Positions 23,960 to 33,364 of a stretch of 52,519 bases of DNA are shown here, piece after piece. The position numbers and the translations under genes were made by a program. The notes beneath the pieces are model-generated. The model was given only the letters and a program-made list of their open reading frames with translations. It was not told the origin of the DNA and ran no database searches. Within the stretch, counting starts at the first letter, position 1. Each line of letters opens with the position of its first letter. The DNA comes from Candidatus Daviesbacteria bacterium RIFCSPHIGHO2_01_FULL_41_45 (GTDB lineage Bacteria > Patescibacteriota > Microgenomatia > Daviesbacterales > UBA10151), in contig MFCS01000022.1 of NCBI GenBank assembly GCA_001776975.1, positions 1-52,519 of the forward strand, given 5' to 3'.

Positions 23960-25275
23960 TGGTATGCCCCTTCTTTTATCCGTTTTATAAGTCCAAACTG
24001 GCCGATACAATCTCGATAATGCTGGACTGGTAGGCTAACTGACCCCTGACGAAGTGGGGAATAGGCTCTGGAGATAGCCCTAGATAATGTTTCCCCAAAT
24101 GCAGCAACCGTTAAGATTCGCCCCAAACCAGTTGTTACTACCTTGTCACCATCTAAGACAGTTCCTGAGTGAAATACTTGGACATCTGCTCCAAAATTCT
24201 CATCTGCTCCTCTAATATTCCGTCCAATATCTACAAAACGATTGGATTGCAAAGCCTCTAAAACTACTGCTACTCCAAATCCCTCTTTAAAACTCAACGT
24301 ATTGGGGTTCAATCTACCAGCTGCACAAGCTTTCATGGTCGCCAGCAAATCCCCCTGGCAAAGCATCATTAAAGCCTGAGTTTCCGGATCCCCCAACCGA
24401 ACATTCCATTCCAAAACTTTTGGTCCATCCTCTGTCACCATTAAACCCGCATATAAAGCCCCCCTAAAGAAATGGCCTTCTTCCCTCATTCCTTGCACAG
24501 CTTTTTCTAAGATACTTTTCTGAATACAATTTCTTAACTCAGGGGTTATCTGAGGAACTGGAGCATAAGCTCCTTTACCACCGGTGTTTGGGTTATCTCC
24601 CTCATAATCATCATCAAATCTTTTTTTATGATCCTGGGATTCCGGGAGATAAATAATGCTCTCACCATCAGTTATTATCTGAGCTGAGACCTCAAAGCCA
24701 TTAATTTTCTCTTGAATAACAACACCAGTCTCGCCCGATCTAGAATATCCACCAGCTACTAGCTCTCTAATACGATCTCGGGCCAGTTGTTTATCCGTGC
24801 CCACGACAAAAACTGCTTTACCTCCTGCCAAACCATCACCTTTAACAACCATTGGCCAATCTATACTATTTACACCAGCTAGGGCATCTACTGGGCGAGT
24901 ATAGCTGCGAAACCCAGGTTGAGGAATACCATGATCTCGGTTAAATCTAACGCCCTCTATCTTACTAGATTCCAGTCTAGCTATATTTTGAGTTGGCCCA
25001 AATACCAAAATACCTGCTTCTTTAAATTGATCAACTGCTCCCAAGTTTAGCTGATTCTCAGAGCTAATAAAAGCAAGTCCCACCTGATTATCTTTGGACC
25101 ACCTAATTTGGCGCTCAAAATCATTAGGGTCAATATTTAAATCTACTCCTAGGTAAGCAGTCCCGGCATTAACAGCGGGAAATACTAGCTCAATTTCACT
25201 TTTTGTGGTTTGGAGAATCTTCCAAGCGATTGAGTGAGATCTAGCGTCTCGACCGTTAATTAAAACCCTCTCCAT
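23956..25275 (-). CDS. purD: PurD-like phosphoribosylamine-glycine ligase (ATP-grasp)
   Basis: A 439-residue ATP-grasp enzyme. PurD joins glycine to phosphoribosylamine in purine synthesis. The ATP-grasp core is complete: VVKGDGLAGGKAVFVV (about residues 141-156), IQEKINGFEVSAQIITDGE, QDHKKRFDDDYEGDNPNTGGKGAYAP and VLEWNVRLGDPETQ. The N-terminal motif is altered: the family pattern G-GGREHALAWK reads NGRDARSHSIAWK. It sits between secY and adk with 4-base overlaps, an unusual place. No other purine-synthesis gene is in this window, so a changed substrate is possible. Confidence 0.85.
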   Translation of the reverse strand: MERVLINGRDARSHSIAWKILQTTKSEIELVFPAVNAGTAYLGVDLNIDPNDFERQIRWSKDNQVGLAFISSENQLNLGAVDQFKEAGILVFGPTQNIARLESSKIEGVRFNRDHGIPQPGFRSYTRPVDALAGVNSIDWPMVVKGDGLAGGKAVFVVGTDKQLARDRIRELVAGGYSRSGETGVVIQEKINGFEVSAQIITDGESIIYLPESQDHKKRFDDDYEGDNPNTGGKGAYAPVPQITPELRNCIQKSILEKAVQGMREEGHFFRGALYAGLMVTEDGPKVLEWNVRLGDPETQALMMLCQGDLLATMKACAAGRLNPNTLSFKEGFGVAVVLEALQSNRFVDIGRNIRGADENFGADVQVFHSGTVLDGDKVVTTGLGRILTVAAFGETLSRAISRAYSPLRQGSVSLPVQHYRDCIGQFGLIKRIKEGAYQ

Positions 25276-26562
25276 TTATCTTAAAAATCCCTCGTAGTTT
25301 CGTTCAATTAACTTACTCTCAAATTGCTTGACTGTATCCATCACCACAGACACAACAATTAATAATCCCGTTCCTCCCAAAGCTAGTGTGGAGATGCCAG
25401 TGAAAGATGAAGCCATGGTAGGCAAAACTGCAATTGCTCCTAAAAATACCGCTCCTGCCAAAGTTATCCTGGAAAGAACATAATTTAAATAACTAGCAGT
25501 AGCAGCCCCGGGACGAATACCAGGTATAAAGGCTCCTCCTTTTTTAATTTCATCAGCTATTTTAGTCGGATTAAAGACCACTGCGGTATAAAAGTAAGTA
25601 AAGGCAATGATTAATAAAAAGTAACTTAGGTTGTACCAAATTCCAGTCACCGCAAAGTTGGTAATTAACCATCTACCTATTAGGTTTAGTTGCGGTTGAG
25701 AAACGCCGGACAGGTATTGACCGCCAAATGAAGGTATTAAAACTAAAGATACAGCAAAGATAATTGGGATTACCCCAGCCTGGTTTACTCGTAGCGGTAG
25801 GTAGGTCGAAGCTCCACCCACCTCACGTCCTCCAACAAACCGCCTAGCATAGTTGACTGCAATCTGTCGTCGCCCTTCATTAATAAAGACTACCGCTGCT
25901 GTAACCAATATTCCCAGCCCAGCAAACATCAATAAATTTAACAGCTGTTGTTGATCTACAACCGAGGCAGTTTGATATAAACTGACCGGAGCTTGAGCAA
26001 CAATCCCAGCAAAAATTAATATTGAGATTCCATTTCCAATTCCGTATTCAGTAATTAACTCCCCAATCCACATTACAAATAAAGTCCCGGCACACATAGT
26101 AACCACAATTGTTAAAATACTAATCAAATTTGTTTGGTTAATTACCCCCTGATTTTTAAGCAGGGTATACATGCCAATTGATTGGAGAATGGCTAGGGGA
26201 ACTGTCAGATATCTTGTATATTGAGTAATTTTTTGTTTTCCATACTCACCTTCTTTGGATAATGCCTCTAGTGTTGGAAAAACCATAGTTAAAAGCTGCA
26301 TGATGATTGAGGCATTAATATAAGGATTTAGTCCCAATGAGATTACTGAAAAATTCGCTAAAGTCCCTCCGGAGAAAATATCTAGTAACCCCAAAAATTG
26401 ATTACCTGCAAATAAATTTTTCAGCGACGGCAAATCAACTCCACCTGCCGGAATGTGCGCAGCTATGCGGTAAATTATGATCAGCAGAGTAGTTATGAGT
26501 AGTTTGCGTCGTAAATCAGGTACTTTTAGTGCATTAATTAAAGGGTTAATCCAGTTAGACAC
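25276..26562 (-). CDS. secY: Preprotein translocase subunit SecY
   Basis: A 428-residue, ten-helix channel protein of the Sec translocon. LRRKLLITTLLIIIYRIAAHIPAGGVD opens it; NPYINASIIMQLLTMVFPTLE, the plug and lateral-gate region, and the cytoplasmic loop NEGRRQIAVNYARRFVGGREVGG follow; it ends ESKLIERNYEGFLR. I prefer GTG at 26562, with AAGG six bases upstream, to TTG at 26565. Either way the gene overlaps rplO by 8 to 11 bases. Confidence 0.94.
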   Translation of the reverse strand: MSNWINPLINALKVPDLRRKLLITTLLIIIYRIAAHIPAGGVDLPSLKNLFAGNQFLGLLDIFSGGTLANFSVISLGLNPYINASIIMQLLTMVFPTLEALSKEGEYGKQKITQYTRYLTVPLAILQSIGMYTLLKNQGVINQTNLISILTIVVTMCAGTLFVMWIGELITEYGIGNGISILIFAGIVAQAPVSLYQTASVVDQQQLLNLLMFAGLGILVTAAVVFINEGRRQIAVNYARRFVGGREVGGASTYLPLRVNQAGVIPIIFAVSLVLIPSFGGQYLSGVSQPQLNLIGRWLITNFAVTGIWYNLSYFLLIIAFTYFYTAVVFNPTKIADEIKKGGAFIPGIRPGAATASYLNYVLSRITLAGAVFLGAIAVLPTMASSFTGISTLALGGTGLLIVVSVVMDTVKQFESKLIERNYEGFLR

Positions 26563-26995
26563 CAAGCACCTTCCCGCCCGCCTTAATGATGGTGGATTTG
26601 GCTGAGGCAGTTGTTGGCAAAACTACGTTTAAGGGAACCCGCAAATCTGATTTACCAACTAGCTTGACCCCTTTAGTTAGCGCGTCTTTCGGATCAACAA
26701 TTTTGCTTTCAATCAACAAAGCTACGGTAATCTCTGTCCCAGATTTGAATATGGATAATTTCTCTACCGAAACTGGTAAAAACTTTGGGCTAACCTTGCT
26801 GTTTCCCAATCCCCTTTTGAAAGGCAGTTTCTTATAGATGGCTAGGGTTCCACCAATGAATCCCAAAGCCACCTTACCCCTAGCTTTTTGTCCCTTAGTA
26901 CCACGAGCTGAGGTCTTACCTTTACCAGATCCTGCACCACGTCCTAATCTTTTCCCAGATCTGGCAGCTAATTTTGGCAACTGATGTAGCTTCAT
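26555..26995 (-). CDS. rplO: Ribosomal protein uL15
   Basis: A 146-residue protein with the Gly/Lys-rich N-terminal extension KRLGRGAGSGKGKTSARGTKGQKAR that threads into 23S rRNA, then GGTLAIYKKLPFKRGLGN. It follows rpsE with a 4-base overlap; in most bacteria rpmD (uL30) would lie at this junction and it is absent here. Confidence 0.95.
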   Translation of the reverse strand: MKLHQLPKLAARSGKRLGRGAGSGKGKTSARGTKGQKARGKVALGFIGGTLAIYKKLPFKRGLGNSKVSPKFLPVSVEKLSIFKSGTEITVALLIESKIVDPKDALTKGVKLVGKSDLRVPLNVVLPTTASAKSTIIKAGGKVLGV

Positions 26996-27471
26996 GGCTT
27001 ACTCCCTTTTTTAGATTCTCTAATAATTGGTTTTAACTGTTGCAGTGCTTCTAGTGTAGCATAGACATTTGAGGCTCGATTAGATGTCCCTAAAATCTTA
27101 GAGACTACATCTAAGATTCCTGCTGCCTCTACCACCACTCTAACTGCTCCACCAGCGATGATCCCAGTTCCGCTCTTGGCTGGACGAATCATCACCTTGG
27201 CTGCCCCACGTTTGATTAAAACTGTATGAGGAATCGTTCGGTTCTCTTTTAGGGGAACCTCTATCAGATGACGTTTGGCGTAAGCCGTAGCTTTTTTGAC
27301 TGCAGACTGAACATCGGCCGCTTTCCCTAAGCCGACCCCGACCCTACCTTTTTTATCCCCAACCACCACTAATACCGAAAGAGATCTTTTATCCCCTCCC
27401 TTAGTTTTTTTGGAGACCCGGTTTACTTGCACCACTCTCTCGAAATATTCAGGATTCACATTATTATCCAT
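26992..27471 (-). CDS. rpsE: Ribosomal protein uS5
   Basis: A 159-residue protein of the mRNA entry side, important for accuracy. The N-terminal double-stranded-RNA-binding-like domain reads YFERVVQVNRVSKKTKGGDKRSLSVLVVVGDKKGRVGVGLGKA; the second domain has IIAGGAVRVVVEAAGILDVVSKILGTSNRASNVYATLEAL. Two bases separate it from rplR. Confidence 0.96.
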   Translation of the reverse strand: MDNNVNPEYFERVVQVNRVSKKTKGGDKRSLSVLVVVGDKKGRVGVGLGKAADVQSAVKKATAYAKRHLIEVPLKENRTIPHTVLIKRGAAKVMIRPAKSGTGIIAGGAVRVVVEAAGILDVVSKILGTSNRASNVYATLEALQQLKPIIRESKKGSKP

Positions 27472-27473
27472 AG

Positions 27474-27821
27474 TTAAAACTGTAAACCTCCCTCTCTTGC
27501 ACCTTTAGCTACTTGAGCAATTCTACCATGATATAAAAATCCACCCCTATCAAAGACAACTTTTTTGATACCTTTTTTAACAGCACCAAGCGCCACTTTT
27601 TTTCCTACCTCAAAAGCCTTGTCGCTTTTTTTACCCTGAGAAGAATCCTTTAAATCCGACCCTGATACCAAGGTCTCTTTTTTGAGATCATCAATAATTT
27701 GTGCATAGATGTGTGAGTGTGATCTAAACACCGCCAACCTGGGACAATCTTTAGTTCCCATAACAACTCTTCTAATTCTTTTATGTCTAGTTTGTCTTTT
27801 TAACAACTTGGATTTTTTCAT
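27474..27821 (-). CDS. rplR: Ribosomal protein uL18
   Basis: A 115-residue 5S-rRNA-binding protein with RLAVFRSHSHIYAQIIDDLKKETLVSGS and the C-terminal VVFDRGGFLYHGRIAQVAKGAREGGLQF. Normal length. It follows rplF by 1 base. Confidence 0.96.
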   Translation of the reverse strand: MKKSKLLKRQTRHKRIRRVVMGTKDCPRLAVFRSHSHIYAQIIDDLKKETLVSGSDLKDSSQGKKSDKAFEVGKKVALGAVKKGIKKVVFDRGGFLYHGRIAQVAKGAREGGLQF

Positions 27822-27822
27822 A

Positions 27823-28380
27823 TTATTTAGCTCCTCCTGCTCCTACTTTCCCAGCTTTTCCAGCCTTTCTTCTCACATATTCACCAACATATCTAATACC
27901 TTTACCCTGATATGGTTCTGGTGGACGAACCGCCCTAATTCTAGCTGCTACCTGACCGATTAGCTCTTTATCAATTCCCGAAACAGTGATCTTAGTATTG
28001 TCTGCTACCGCAAACTTAACTCCTTGAGGAGCTACAATCTCCACCGGATGAGAATAACCAACACTCAAAGATAACTTATCTCCGGTTGTTTGAGATCTAA
28101 AACCCACTCCCACTAGCTCTAATTTTTTCTCCCAGCCTTTTTCAACTCCCCAAACAGCGTTGGCAATCAAAGCTCTGGTCAATCCATGCAATGACTTTGA
28201 TATTTTATCTTCCTTTTTTCTGGCAATTTTTATTTTCCCTTCTTCAACCGTCACTTTTACTTGCGGTAAGGTCGAAACTGATAAGTCACCAAGCGGTCCG
28301 TGTATCAAAACAGTTAGACCATCCATATTGATAGTAACGTTGCTTGGTATCGAGATCGGGTTATTACCTATTCTTGACAT
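27823..28380 (-). CDS. rplF: Ribosomal protein uL6
   Basis: A 185-residue protein near the factor-binding site, with two related domains: MSRIGNNPISIPSNVTINMDG...LHGLTRALIANAVWGVEKGWEKKLELVGVGFR, and then the second-domain signature RPPEPYQGKGIRYVGEYVRRKAGKAGK. Starts 4 bases after rpsH. Confidence 0.96.
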   Translation of the reverse strand: MSRIGNNPISIPSNVTINMDGLTVLIHGPLGDLSVSTLPQVKVTVEEGKIKIARKKEDKISKSLHGLTRALIANAVWGVEKGWEKKLELVGVGFRSQTTGDKLSLSVGYSHPVEIVAPQGVKFAVADNTKITVSGIDKELIGQVAARIRAVRPPEPYQGKGIRYVGEYVRRKAGKAGKVGAGGAK

Positions 28381-28384
28381 ATTT

Positions 28385-28759
28385 TTACCAAACGTAGGCC
28401 ATTACCTCACCACCTACGCCCTCCTTTCTAGCTTGCTTATCTGTCATTACACCTTTTGGTGTTGAGATAATAGCAACTCCCATCCCGTCTAATACCCGAG
28501 GTAGTAACTCTTTACTTTTATAAATTCTTCTCCCTGGTTTAGAGATCCTTTTAACATCAGTTAGCGCTGGACCTCTCTCCAGGTATTTTAAAGAGACCTG
28601 AATCTCTCGGTCGACAGTTTTGAATGAATTAATATAGCCTTCCTTTTGTAAGACCTCTAATATTGCTCGACTAAGATTTGAAGACAAAACCATTACCTCA
28701 ATTCTAGAAGCCATGTAACCATTTTTGATTCTGATTAATAAATCTCCCACTTTATCCAT
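28385..28759 (-). CDS. rpsH: Ribosomal protein uS8
   Basis: A 124-residue primary 16S-binding protein, with VGDLLIRIKNGYMASR at the N-terminus and the conserved GMGVAIISTPKGVMTDKQARKEGVGGEVMAYVW at the C-terminus. It is the spc-operon repressor in E. coli; no copy of its target was recognised. Confidence 0.96.
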   Translation of the reverse strand: MDKVGDLLIRIKNGYMASRIEVMVLSSNLSRAILEVLQKEGYINSFKTVDREIQVSLKYLERGPALTDVKRISKPGRRIYKSKELLPRVLDGMGVAIISTPKGVMTDKQARKEGVGGEVMAYVW

Positions 28760-28764
28760 AATTT

Positions 28765-28944
28765 TTACCAGCTCGCTTTCTTCACACCTGGCAGTTGTCC
28801 AGCGTGAGCTAACTCTCTAAAACATAATCTGCAGATCCCAAACCTTCTAAATACAAACCTAGACCGACCACAACGAAAACACCGACTGTGATATCGACCC
28901 GGATACTTTTCTTTACTTTTTACAACATTACTTTTTTTAGCCAT
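28765..28944 (-). CDS. rpsN: Ribosomal protein uS14, zinc-binding type
   Basis: A 59-residue protein: [20 protein letters not shown], then [20 protein letters not shown] and [19 protein letters not shown]. Zinc ligands are Cys22, Cys25, Cys38 and Cys41. The ATG shares one base with the rplE stop (TAATG), and 5 bases separate it from rpsH. Its size is standard for the zinc form. Confidence 0.95.
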   Translation of the reverse strand: MAKKSNVVKSKEKYPGRYHSRCFRCGRSRFVFRRFGICRLCFRELAHAGQLPGVKKASW

Positions 28945-29501
28945 TACAATTGCTCCTTTTTAAACGGCACCCCTAGTAACTCCAATAGTCTTCTTCCTTG
29001 TTCTTTATTTTGAGCTGTTGTGACCATTGAGATCTCTAAGCCTCTCATCTTACCGGATTGGGAGCTTCCATGAAAGCTAATCTCGGGAAATAAGGTTTGC
29101 TCTCTTAATCCTAAAGTGTAGTTTCCTTGGTTATCAAAAGCGTCCCTGGATAGTCCCCGAAAATCCCTTACTTTAGGCAAAGCTATTGTTACCAGTTTAT
29201 CTAAAAAGTCATACATTCTGTCTCCTCTTAAAGTTACCATCACTCCCACTGATTGACCCTTCCCAACTTTAAATCCAGAGATCGATTTTTTAGCTTTAGT
29301 GATAACCGCTTTTTGTCCTGAGATCTGGGATACCTCTTTAACAACAGTATCTAAAACACCTTGATTGTCTTTAGCCTCACCCACACCAACATTAACCACA
29401 ATCTTTTTCAAGGTTGGTATCGCCATCTTATTTTTAATCCCAAACTCCTCTTGGAGCTTAGACTGAATCTCTGCTCTATACTTAATTTTTAACCTCGACA
29501 T
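28944..29501 (-). CDS. rplE: Ribosomal protein uL5
   Basis: A 185-residue 5S-rRNA and P-site-tRNA contacting protein. It has [58 protein letters not shown] and a C-terminal [27 protein letters not shown]. Normal length; 6 bases after rplX. Confidence 0.96.
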   Translation of the reverse strand: MSRLKIKYRAEIQSKLQEEFGIKNKMAIPTLKKIVVNVGVGEAKDNQGVLDTVVKEVSQISGQKAVITKAKKSISGFKVGKGQSVGVMVTLRGDRMYDFLDKLVTIALPKVRDFRGLSRDAFDNQGNYTLGLREQTLFPEISFHGSSQSGKMRGLEISMVTTAQNKEQGRRLLELLGVPFKKEQL

Positions 29502-29507
29502 ATTTTT

Positions 29508-29813
29508 TTAAATAACCTCCTGACATTTTCGACAAATTCTTAGTTTACTCTCTCCATCTATCTTAAAACCTACCCGAGTCGCTTTTTTACAGGTTTTACA
29601 AACTAAAGCCACATTACTTACATCCACGGGTTTGATAATATCAATAATTCCCCCTTCAACACCCTGACGTCCTTTAACATGCTTTTTATAGCTGTTTATT
29701 CCTTCCACCAATACTTTACCTTCCTTAGGAAACACCCGTAAAACTTTTCCAACTCTACCTTGGTCTTTTCCTAACATTATCTCTACCTGATCATCTTTTT
29801 TAATTTTTGACAT
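29508..29813 (-). CDS. rplX: Ribosomal protein uL24
   Basis: A 101-residue assembly-initiator protein. The KOW domain is KKDDQVEIMLGKDQGRVGKVLRVFPKEGKVLVEGINSYKKHVKGR, followed by a zinc-ribbon-like tail with two CxxC pairs (VCKTCKK and ICRKCQEVI). The ATG at 29813 is preferred because GGAGG lies 10 bases upstream; a GTG at 29822 would add MVT. Confidence 0.94.
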   Translation of the reverse strand: MSKIKKDDQVEIMLGKDQGRVGKVLRVFPKEGKVLVEGINSYKKHVKGRQGVEGGIIDIIKPVDVSNVALVCKTCKKATRVGFKIDGESKLRICRKCQEVI

Positions 29814-29815
29814 AG

Positions 29816-30184
29816 TTACCACACCTCCGGTGCAAGTGATGCAATTTTAGTAAACCCAGCATCACGAACCTCTCTGGCAATTGGCCCAAAAACCCGAGTG
29901 GCCCTTAAATTACCGTCTTTATCAACGATCACTCCCGCATTATCATCAAATTTAATATACGAACCATCCTCCCGACGTCGCTCTTTTCTAGCTCGGACAA
30001 CCACAACCCTAACAATCTCATGATCCTTTACTGTGCCGTTCGGATCGGCTCCCTTAACTACTCCCGACACCAACTGCCCAATAGTTGCTTTTCTTTTACC
30101 AGATCCTCCTAGTGGCTGGATTACCTGAACATACTTAGCCCCACTGTTATCTGCTACTTTCAAATAAGACCTATGTTGCACCAT
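29816..30184 (-). CDS. rplN: Ribosomal protein uL14
   Basis: A 122-residue protein, exactly the usual bacterial length when started at ATG 30184 ([23 protein letters not shown]). A longer frame to 30229 reads into rpsQ. The signature [39 protein letters not shown] ends it. It begins 1 base after the rpsQ stop. Confidence 0.95.
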   Translation of the reverse strand: MVQHRSYLKVADNSGAKYVQVIQPLGGSGKRKATIGQLVSGVVKGADPNGTVKDHEIVRVVVVRARKERRREDGSYIKFDDNAGVIVDKDGNLRATRVFGPIAREVRDAGFTKIASLAPEVW

Positions 30185-30185
30185 G

Positions 30186-30620
30186 TTATTTAGCCTCCTT
30201 TTTAATACGGCTGCGTTTTGGTTTTTCAACTATCTCAGTTTTTTCTTCTAACTCCACTGTCTTCTCTGGATCGGTAATCTCTACTGGCATTACCTCCGCA
30301 ATAGCTTCAGCGACCTCATTTTTTAACTTCTCAGAGACAATAGTGGCCATATCAACACCCACTACTCGCAATATTTTGAACCGTTTAGCTCTAGACATGG
30401 GCCTAGTTTGAACAATCTCTACTAAATCCCCTTCTTTAACACCAACTTCATCATGCACCAAATATTTTTTACTCTGCTTGATAGCTTTATGGTACAAAGG
30501 ATGCATTCTTGATCTCCCAACCAAAACAGTAACAGTCTGCTTGGCTTTTGCTGCTACCACTAAACCGCGCAGGACGTGGCTGGCACTATTAACCTGATTT
30601 TGTTGCTCTTTTTTAGACAT
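30186..30620 (-). CDS. rpsQ: Ribosomal protein uS17 with long C-terminal tail
   Basis: A 144-residue protein. The S17 core spans about residues 14-90 ([42 protein letters not shown]...[15 protein letters not shown]). It is followed by about 50 extra residues, first acidic ([25 protein letters not shown]) then basic ([12 protein letters not shown]). I place the start at ATG 30620 (MSKKEQQ), overlapping rpmC by 8 bases, not the upstream 30641. Confidence 0.93.
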   Translation of the reverse strand: MSKKEQQNQVNSASHVLRGLVVAAKAKQTVTVLVGRSRMHPLYHKAIKQSKKYLVHDEVGVKEGDLVEIVQTRPMSRAKRFKILRVVGVDMATIVSEKLKNEVAEAIAEVMPVEITDPEKTVELEEKTEIVEKPKRSRIKKEAK

Positions 30621-30837
30621 GACTTTTCTCCAACTCAACAATCAACTGCTTTTGTTTCAGAACGGTTAATATCTGAGAGATATCTTTCTTCTTATTTCTC
30701 AGATCTTTTAGACTGGTTAATTTATTCATATTTTTATCCATCACTAACTCTGCTACTTCCAAACGCACCTTCTTAACTCTTTCTAGTAAGGCCTTAATTT
30801 CTAATTTTTTAACCTCAGCTAGCTCATTTTTTTTCAT
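30613..30837 (-). CDS. rpmC: Ribosomal protein uL29
   Basis: A 74-residue two-helix protein at the tunnel exit, where trigger factor and SRP dock. The N-terminal helix is KKNELAEVKKLEIKALLERVKKVRLEVAEL, with the second helix DLRNKKKDISQILTVLKQKQLIVEL. Slightly longer than E. coli L29. Confidence 0.9.
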   Translation of the reverse strand: MKKNELAEVKKLEIKALLERVKKVRLEVAELVMDKNMNKLTSLKDLRNKKKDISQILTVLKQKQLIVELEKSHV

Positions 30838-30845
30838 AGTTTTAT

Positions 30846-31268
30846 TTAAAGTACTCCCTCTTTAGTTATAAATCTAGTTTTAACTGGTAACTTATGAGAA
30901 GCCAATCTAATTGCTTCAGCTGCTACCTCTTTTGAGACCGCCCCCATCTCAAAAATCATCGTCCCTGGTTTAACCACTGCAACATATCCCACCACATCTC
31001 CTTTTCCAGAACCCATTCTAGATTCGGCAGGATGCTTGGTAACAGGCTTATCCGGAAAGATTCTAATCCAAATTCTTCCTCCACGGGAGGTAAAATTAGT
31101 CATAGCTCTTCTGGCTGCCTCAATTTGCCGACTCGAAATCCACCCCGCCTGCATTGACTTTAAGCCAAAACTTCCAAAGGAGATCTCTGTTCCTCGACTA
31201 GCCACCCCGCCCCGTTTACCGCGGAATGCTTTTCTAAACTTAGCCCGTTTTGGTACTAAAAGCGCCAT
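30846..31268 (-). CDS. rplP: Ribosomal protein uL16
   Basis: A 140-residue protein at the A-site and central protuberance. It starts [26 protein letters not shown] and holds [57 protein letters not shown]. The ATG at 31268 gives the family length; a longer frame to 31319 reads back into rpsC. Confidence 0.95.
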   Translation of the reverse strand: MALLVPKRAKFRKAFRGKRGGVASRGTEISFGSFGLKSMQAGWISSRQIEAARRAMTNFTSRGGRIWIRIFPDKPVTKHPAESRMGSGKGDVVGYVAVVKPGTMIFEMGAVSKEVAAEAIRLASHKLPVKTRFITKEGVL

Positions 31269-31272
31269 AATT

Positions 31273-31914
31273 TTAAATCTCTCCCTCTCCTTTATTAATC
31301 CAAACCTTAACTCCCACATATCCAGATTTGGTTAAAGCGGGAACACCGGCATAATCAATGTTTAATCTTAAGGTATGTAACGGCATAGTTCCTTGCGCCT
31401 TCCATTCACGCCTGGCGATCTCTGCTCCACCAATTCTTCCCGACAATACTACCCTCACCCCTTTAGCCCCTGCTCTCATGACTCTCTCAACAGTTTGATT
31501 CATAACTCTTTGGGCTGGGAAGCGTCTGATTAACTGATCAACTATACCTTGAGCCACTAAATAAGCTGACAGATCCGGAGCCTTAACGTCCATAGGAGCA
31601 ATCTCCAGAGTATTTTCATCTTTTATCTTTAACTCTTTCAGTAAAAACTTCTTTAACTCTAATAAACCAACTCCTCCTCGTCCAATCATTACTCCTGGCC
31701 TAGAAACAAAGATCAGTATCTTAAGTTTATTGCTAGCCCTTTCAATCTCAACCCGACTAATTCCAGCTGGTCGCAATTTTTTCATCAATATTTCCCGGAC
31801 TTTAATATCCCCAAGCAAATTGAGGCGGTATTTTTTAGGATCGGCAAACCATCTTGACTGCCAAGTTGCAGTAGTGCCCAATCTAAAACCTATCGGATTA
31901 ATCTTTTGACCCAT
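31273..31914 (-). CDS. rpsC: Ribosomal protein uS3
   Basis: A 213-residue protein of the mRNA entry tunnel with helicase function. It begins [15 protein letters not shown]; the KH domain holds the GXXG in [19 protein letters not shown], and the C-terminal domain has [39 protein letters not shown]. The tail found in many bacteria is short here. Confidence 0.96.
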   Translation of the reverse strand: MGQKINPIGFRLGTTATWQSRWFADPKKYRLNLLGDIKVREILMKKLRPAGISRVEIERASNKLKILIFVSRPGVMIGRGGVGLLELKKFLLKELKIKDENTLEIAPMDVKAPDLSAYLVAQGIVDQLIRRFPAQRVMNQTVERVMRAGAKGVRVVLSGRIGGAEIARREWKAQGTMPLHTLRLNIDYAGVPALTKSGYVGVKVWINKGEGEI

Positions 31915-32256
31915 TTAAATTACCCCTTTCACATCAGTTAAAATCACCTTAATTTGACTAGTTTTTCTCTGATATGGTTGGCGGTGTGATCTACCAGCAG
32001 CTCTCATTCTTTTCATTCTCAACCCTTCGTTAACCTCTAATGATTTAAAAATCAAACCCTCTAGATTTGGATTTGTGTTTTTAGCATTTGCTAAAGCAGT
32101 TTGAATAGCCTTTGCTAACGGTAAAGCTGCTGATTTTTGAGTGAACTGCAGTGCCACAACCGCTTTGTCTGGACTCATCCCCCGAACCATATCAGCCACC
32201 AACCTCAATTTACGAGGGCTGGTGTGAATATTTTTCTGGATATGCATAAATTCCAT
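31915..32256 (-). CDS. rplV: Ribosomal protein uL22
   Basis: A 113-residue tunnel protein with IHTSPRKLRLVADMVRGMSPDKAVVALQFTQKSAA and the beta-hairpin region VNEGLRMKRMRAAGRSHRQPYQRKTSQIKVILTD. ATG 32256 (MEFMHIQ) or 32247 (MHIQ) may be used. Confidence 0.95.
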   Translation of the reverse strand: MEFMHIQKNIHTSPRKLRLVADMVRGMSPDKAVVALQFTQKSAALPLAKAIQTALANAKNTNPNLEGLIFKSLEVNEGLRMKRMRAAGRSHRQPYQRKTSQIKVILTDVKGVI

Positions 32257-32257
32257 A

Positions 32258-32542
32258 TTAAGTCTTTTCTAGTGTCCTTTTAGTAACTGTTCCATGTCCC
32301 CTAAATGTTCTCGTGGGAGAAAATTCACCCAAACGATGTCCCACCATCGATTCACTAACATAGACTGAGATAAAATCCTTCCCATTGTGAACCTGAAAAG
32401 TGAACCCTACAAACTCTGGTGCGATAGAACAGCCCCTGGCCCAGGTTTTAATAGGCAACTTTTTATTAGACTCTTTTTGAGCCATGACCTTCTTCATCAA
32501 CTTCTCGTCAATATATGGTCCTTTTTTTAAACTTCTAGACAT
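32258..32542 (-). CDS. rpsS: Ribosomal protein uS19
   Basis: A 94-residue head protein: [71 protein letters not shown]. Normal. It shares one base with rplB (stop/start overlap). Confidence 0.96.
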   Translation of the reverse strand: MSRSLKKGPYIDEKLMKKVMAQKESNKKLPIKTWARGCSIAPEFVGFTFQVHNGKDFISVYVSESMVGHRLGEFSPTRTFRGHGTVTKRTLEKT

Positions 32543-33363
32543 TAACTTTTTCTCCTTTTAACGATAAATTTATTAGAATTATTCTTTTTCTTCCTTGTAT
32601 TTCCTACCGCCGGCCGGCCATATCTAGTCATTGGTTTCTTTCTTCCTACCCCAGACCTAGCTTCTCCTCCACCATGAGGATGCGAGTCCGGATCTTGAGC
32701 CACACCCCGAACCGTTGGTCTAATTCCCATGTGCCTGGCTCTACCAGCTTTTCCCAACACCATGTTTTTCCACTCCTCGTTACCCAACACCCCAACTGTT
32801 GCTAAACAATCAAGAGGCACCATTCTAACCTCTCCTGAGGGTAACCTCAAGTGAGCATAGGGTTCCTGTTTGGCAACCACCATAATTGAGGTTCCAGCTG
32901 CCCGACCCATCTGCCCAGCACGACCTGGCATTAACTCTACATTGTGAATCAAGGTCCCGATTGGCAGATTTTTTAATTTCATAGCATTACCTACCTTAAT
33001 CTCCACTCTCTCCCCAGAGATAATAGTATCTTTTACCTTTAATCCTTTGGGGGCTAATATGTAACGGTATTCTCCATCAGGATATTTAATCAACGCCAAA
33101 TCAACATTGCGATTTGGATCATACTCTAAAGCCACGACAACCCCTTCAATCCCAAACTTTTCTCTTAAAAAATCCACTACTCGGTATTGTCGTCTGTGTC
33201 TACCGCCTTGATGCCGAACAGTAATTCTTCCTCCAGATCTTCCAGCGTGTTTTTTAAGAATACCCTTCAATCTCTTGGGAGCCATTCCCCCTCTACCAGC
33301 CCGTACCATCTTAGAAGCAAACCGTCTGGTTCTAGTTTTTTCAGCGTACTGTACTAACGGCAT
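32542..33363 (-). CDS. rplB: Ribosomal protein uL2
   Basis: A 273-residue protein essential for peptidyl transfer. It contains [36 protein letters not shown] and the active-centre loop [45 protein letters not shown], including the conserved HPHGGGE His. One base separates it from rplW. Confidence 0.97.
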   Translation of the reverse strand: MPLVQYAEKTRTRRFASKMVRAGRGGMAPKRLKGILKKHAGRSGGRITVRHQGGRHRRQYRVVDFLREKFGIEGVVVALEYDPNRNVDLALIKYPDGEYRYILAPKGLKVKDTIISGERVEIKVGNAMKLKNLPIGTLIHNVELMPGRAGQMGRAAGTSIMVVAKQEPYAHLRLPSGEVRMVPLDCLATVGVLGNEEWKNMVLGKAGRARHMGIRPTVRGVAQDPDSHPHGGGEARSGVGRKKPMTRYGRPAVGNTRKKKNNSNKFIVKRRKS

Positions 33364-33364
33364 A

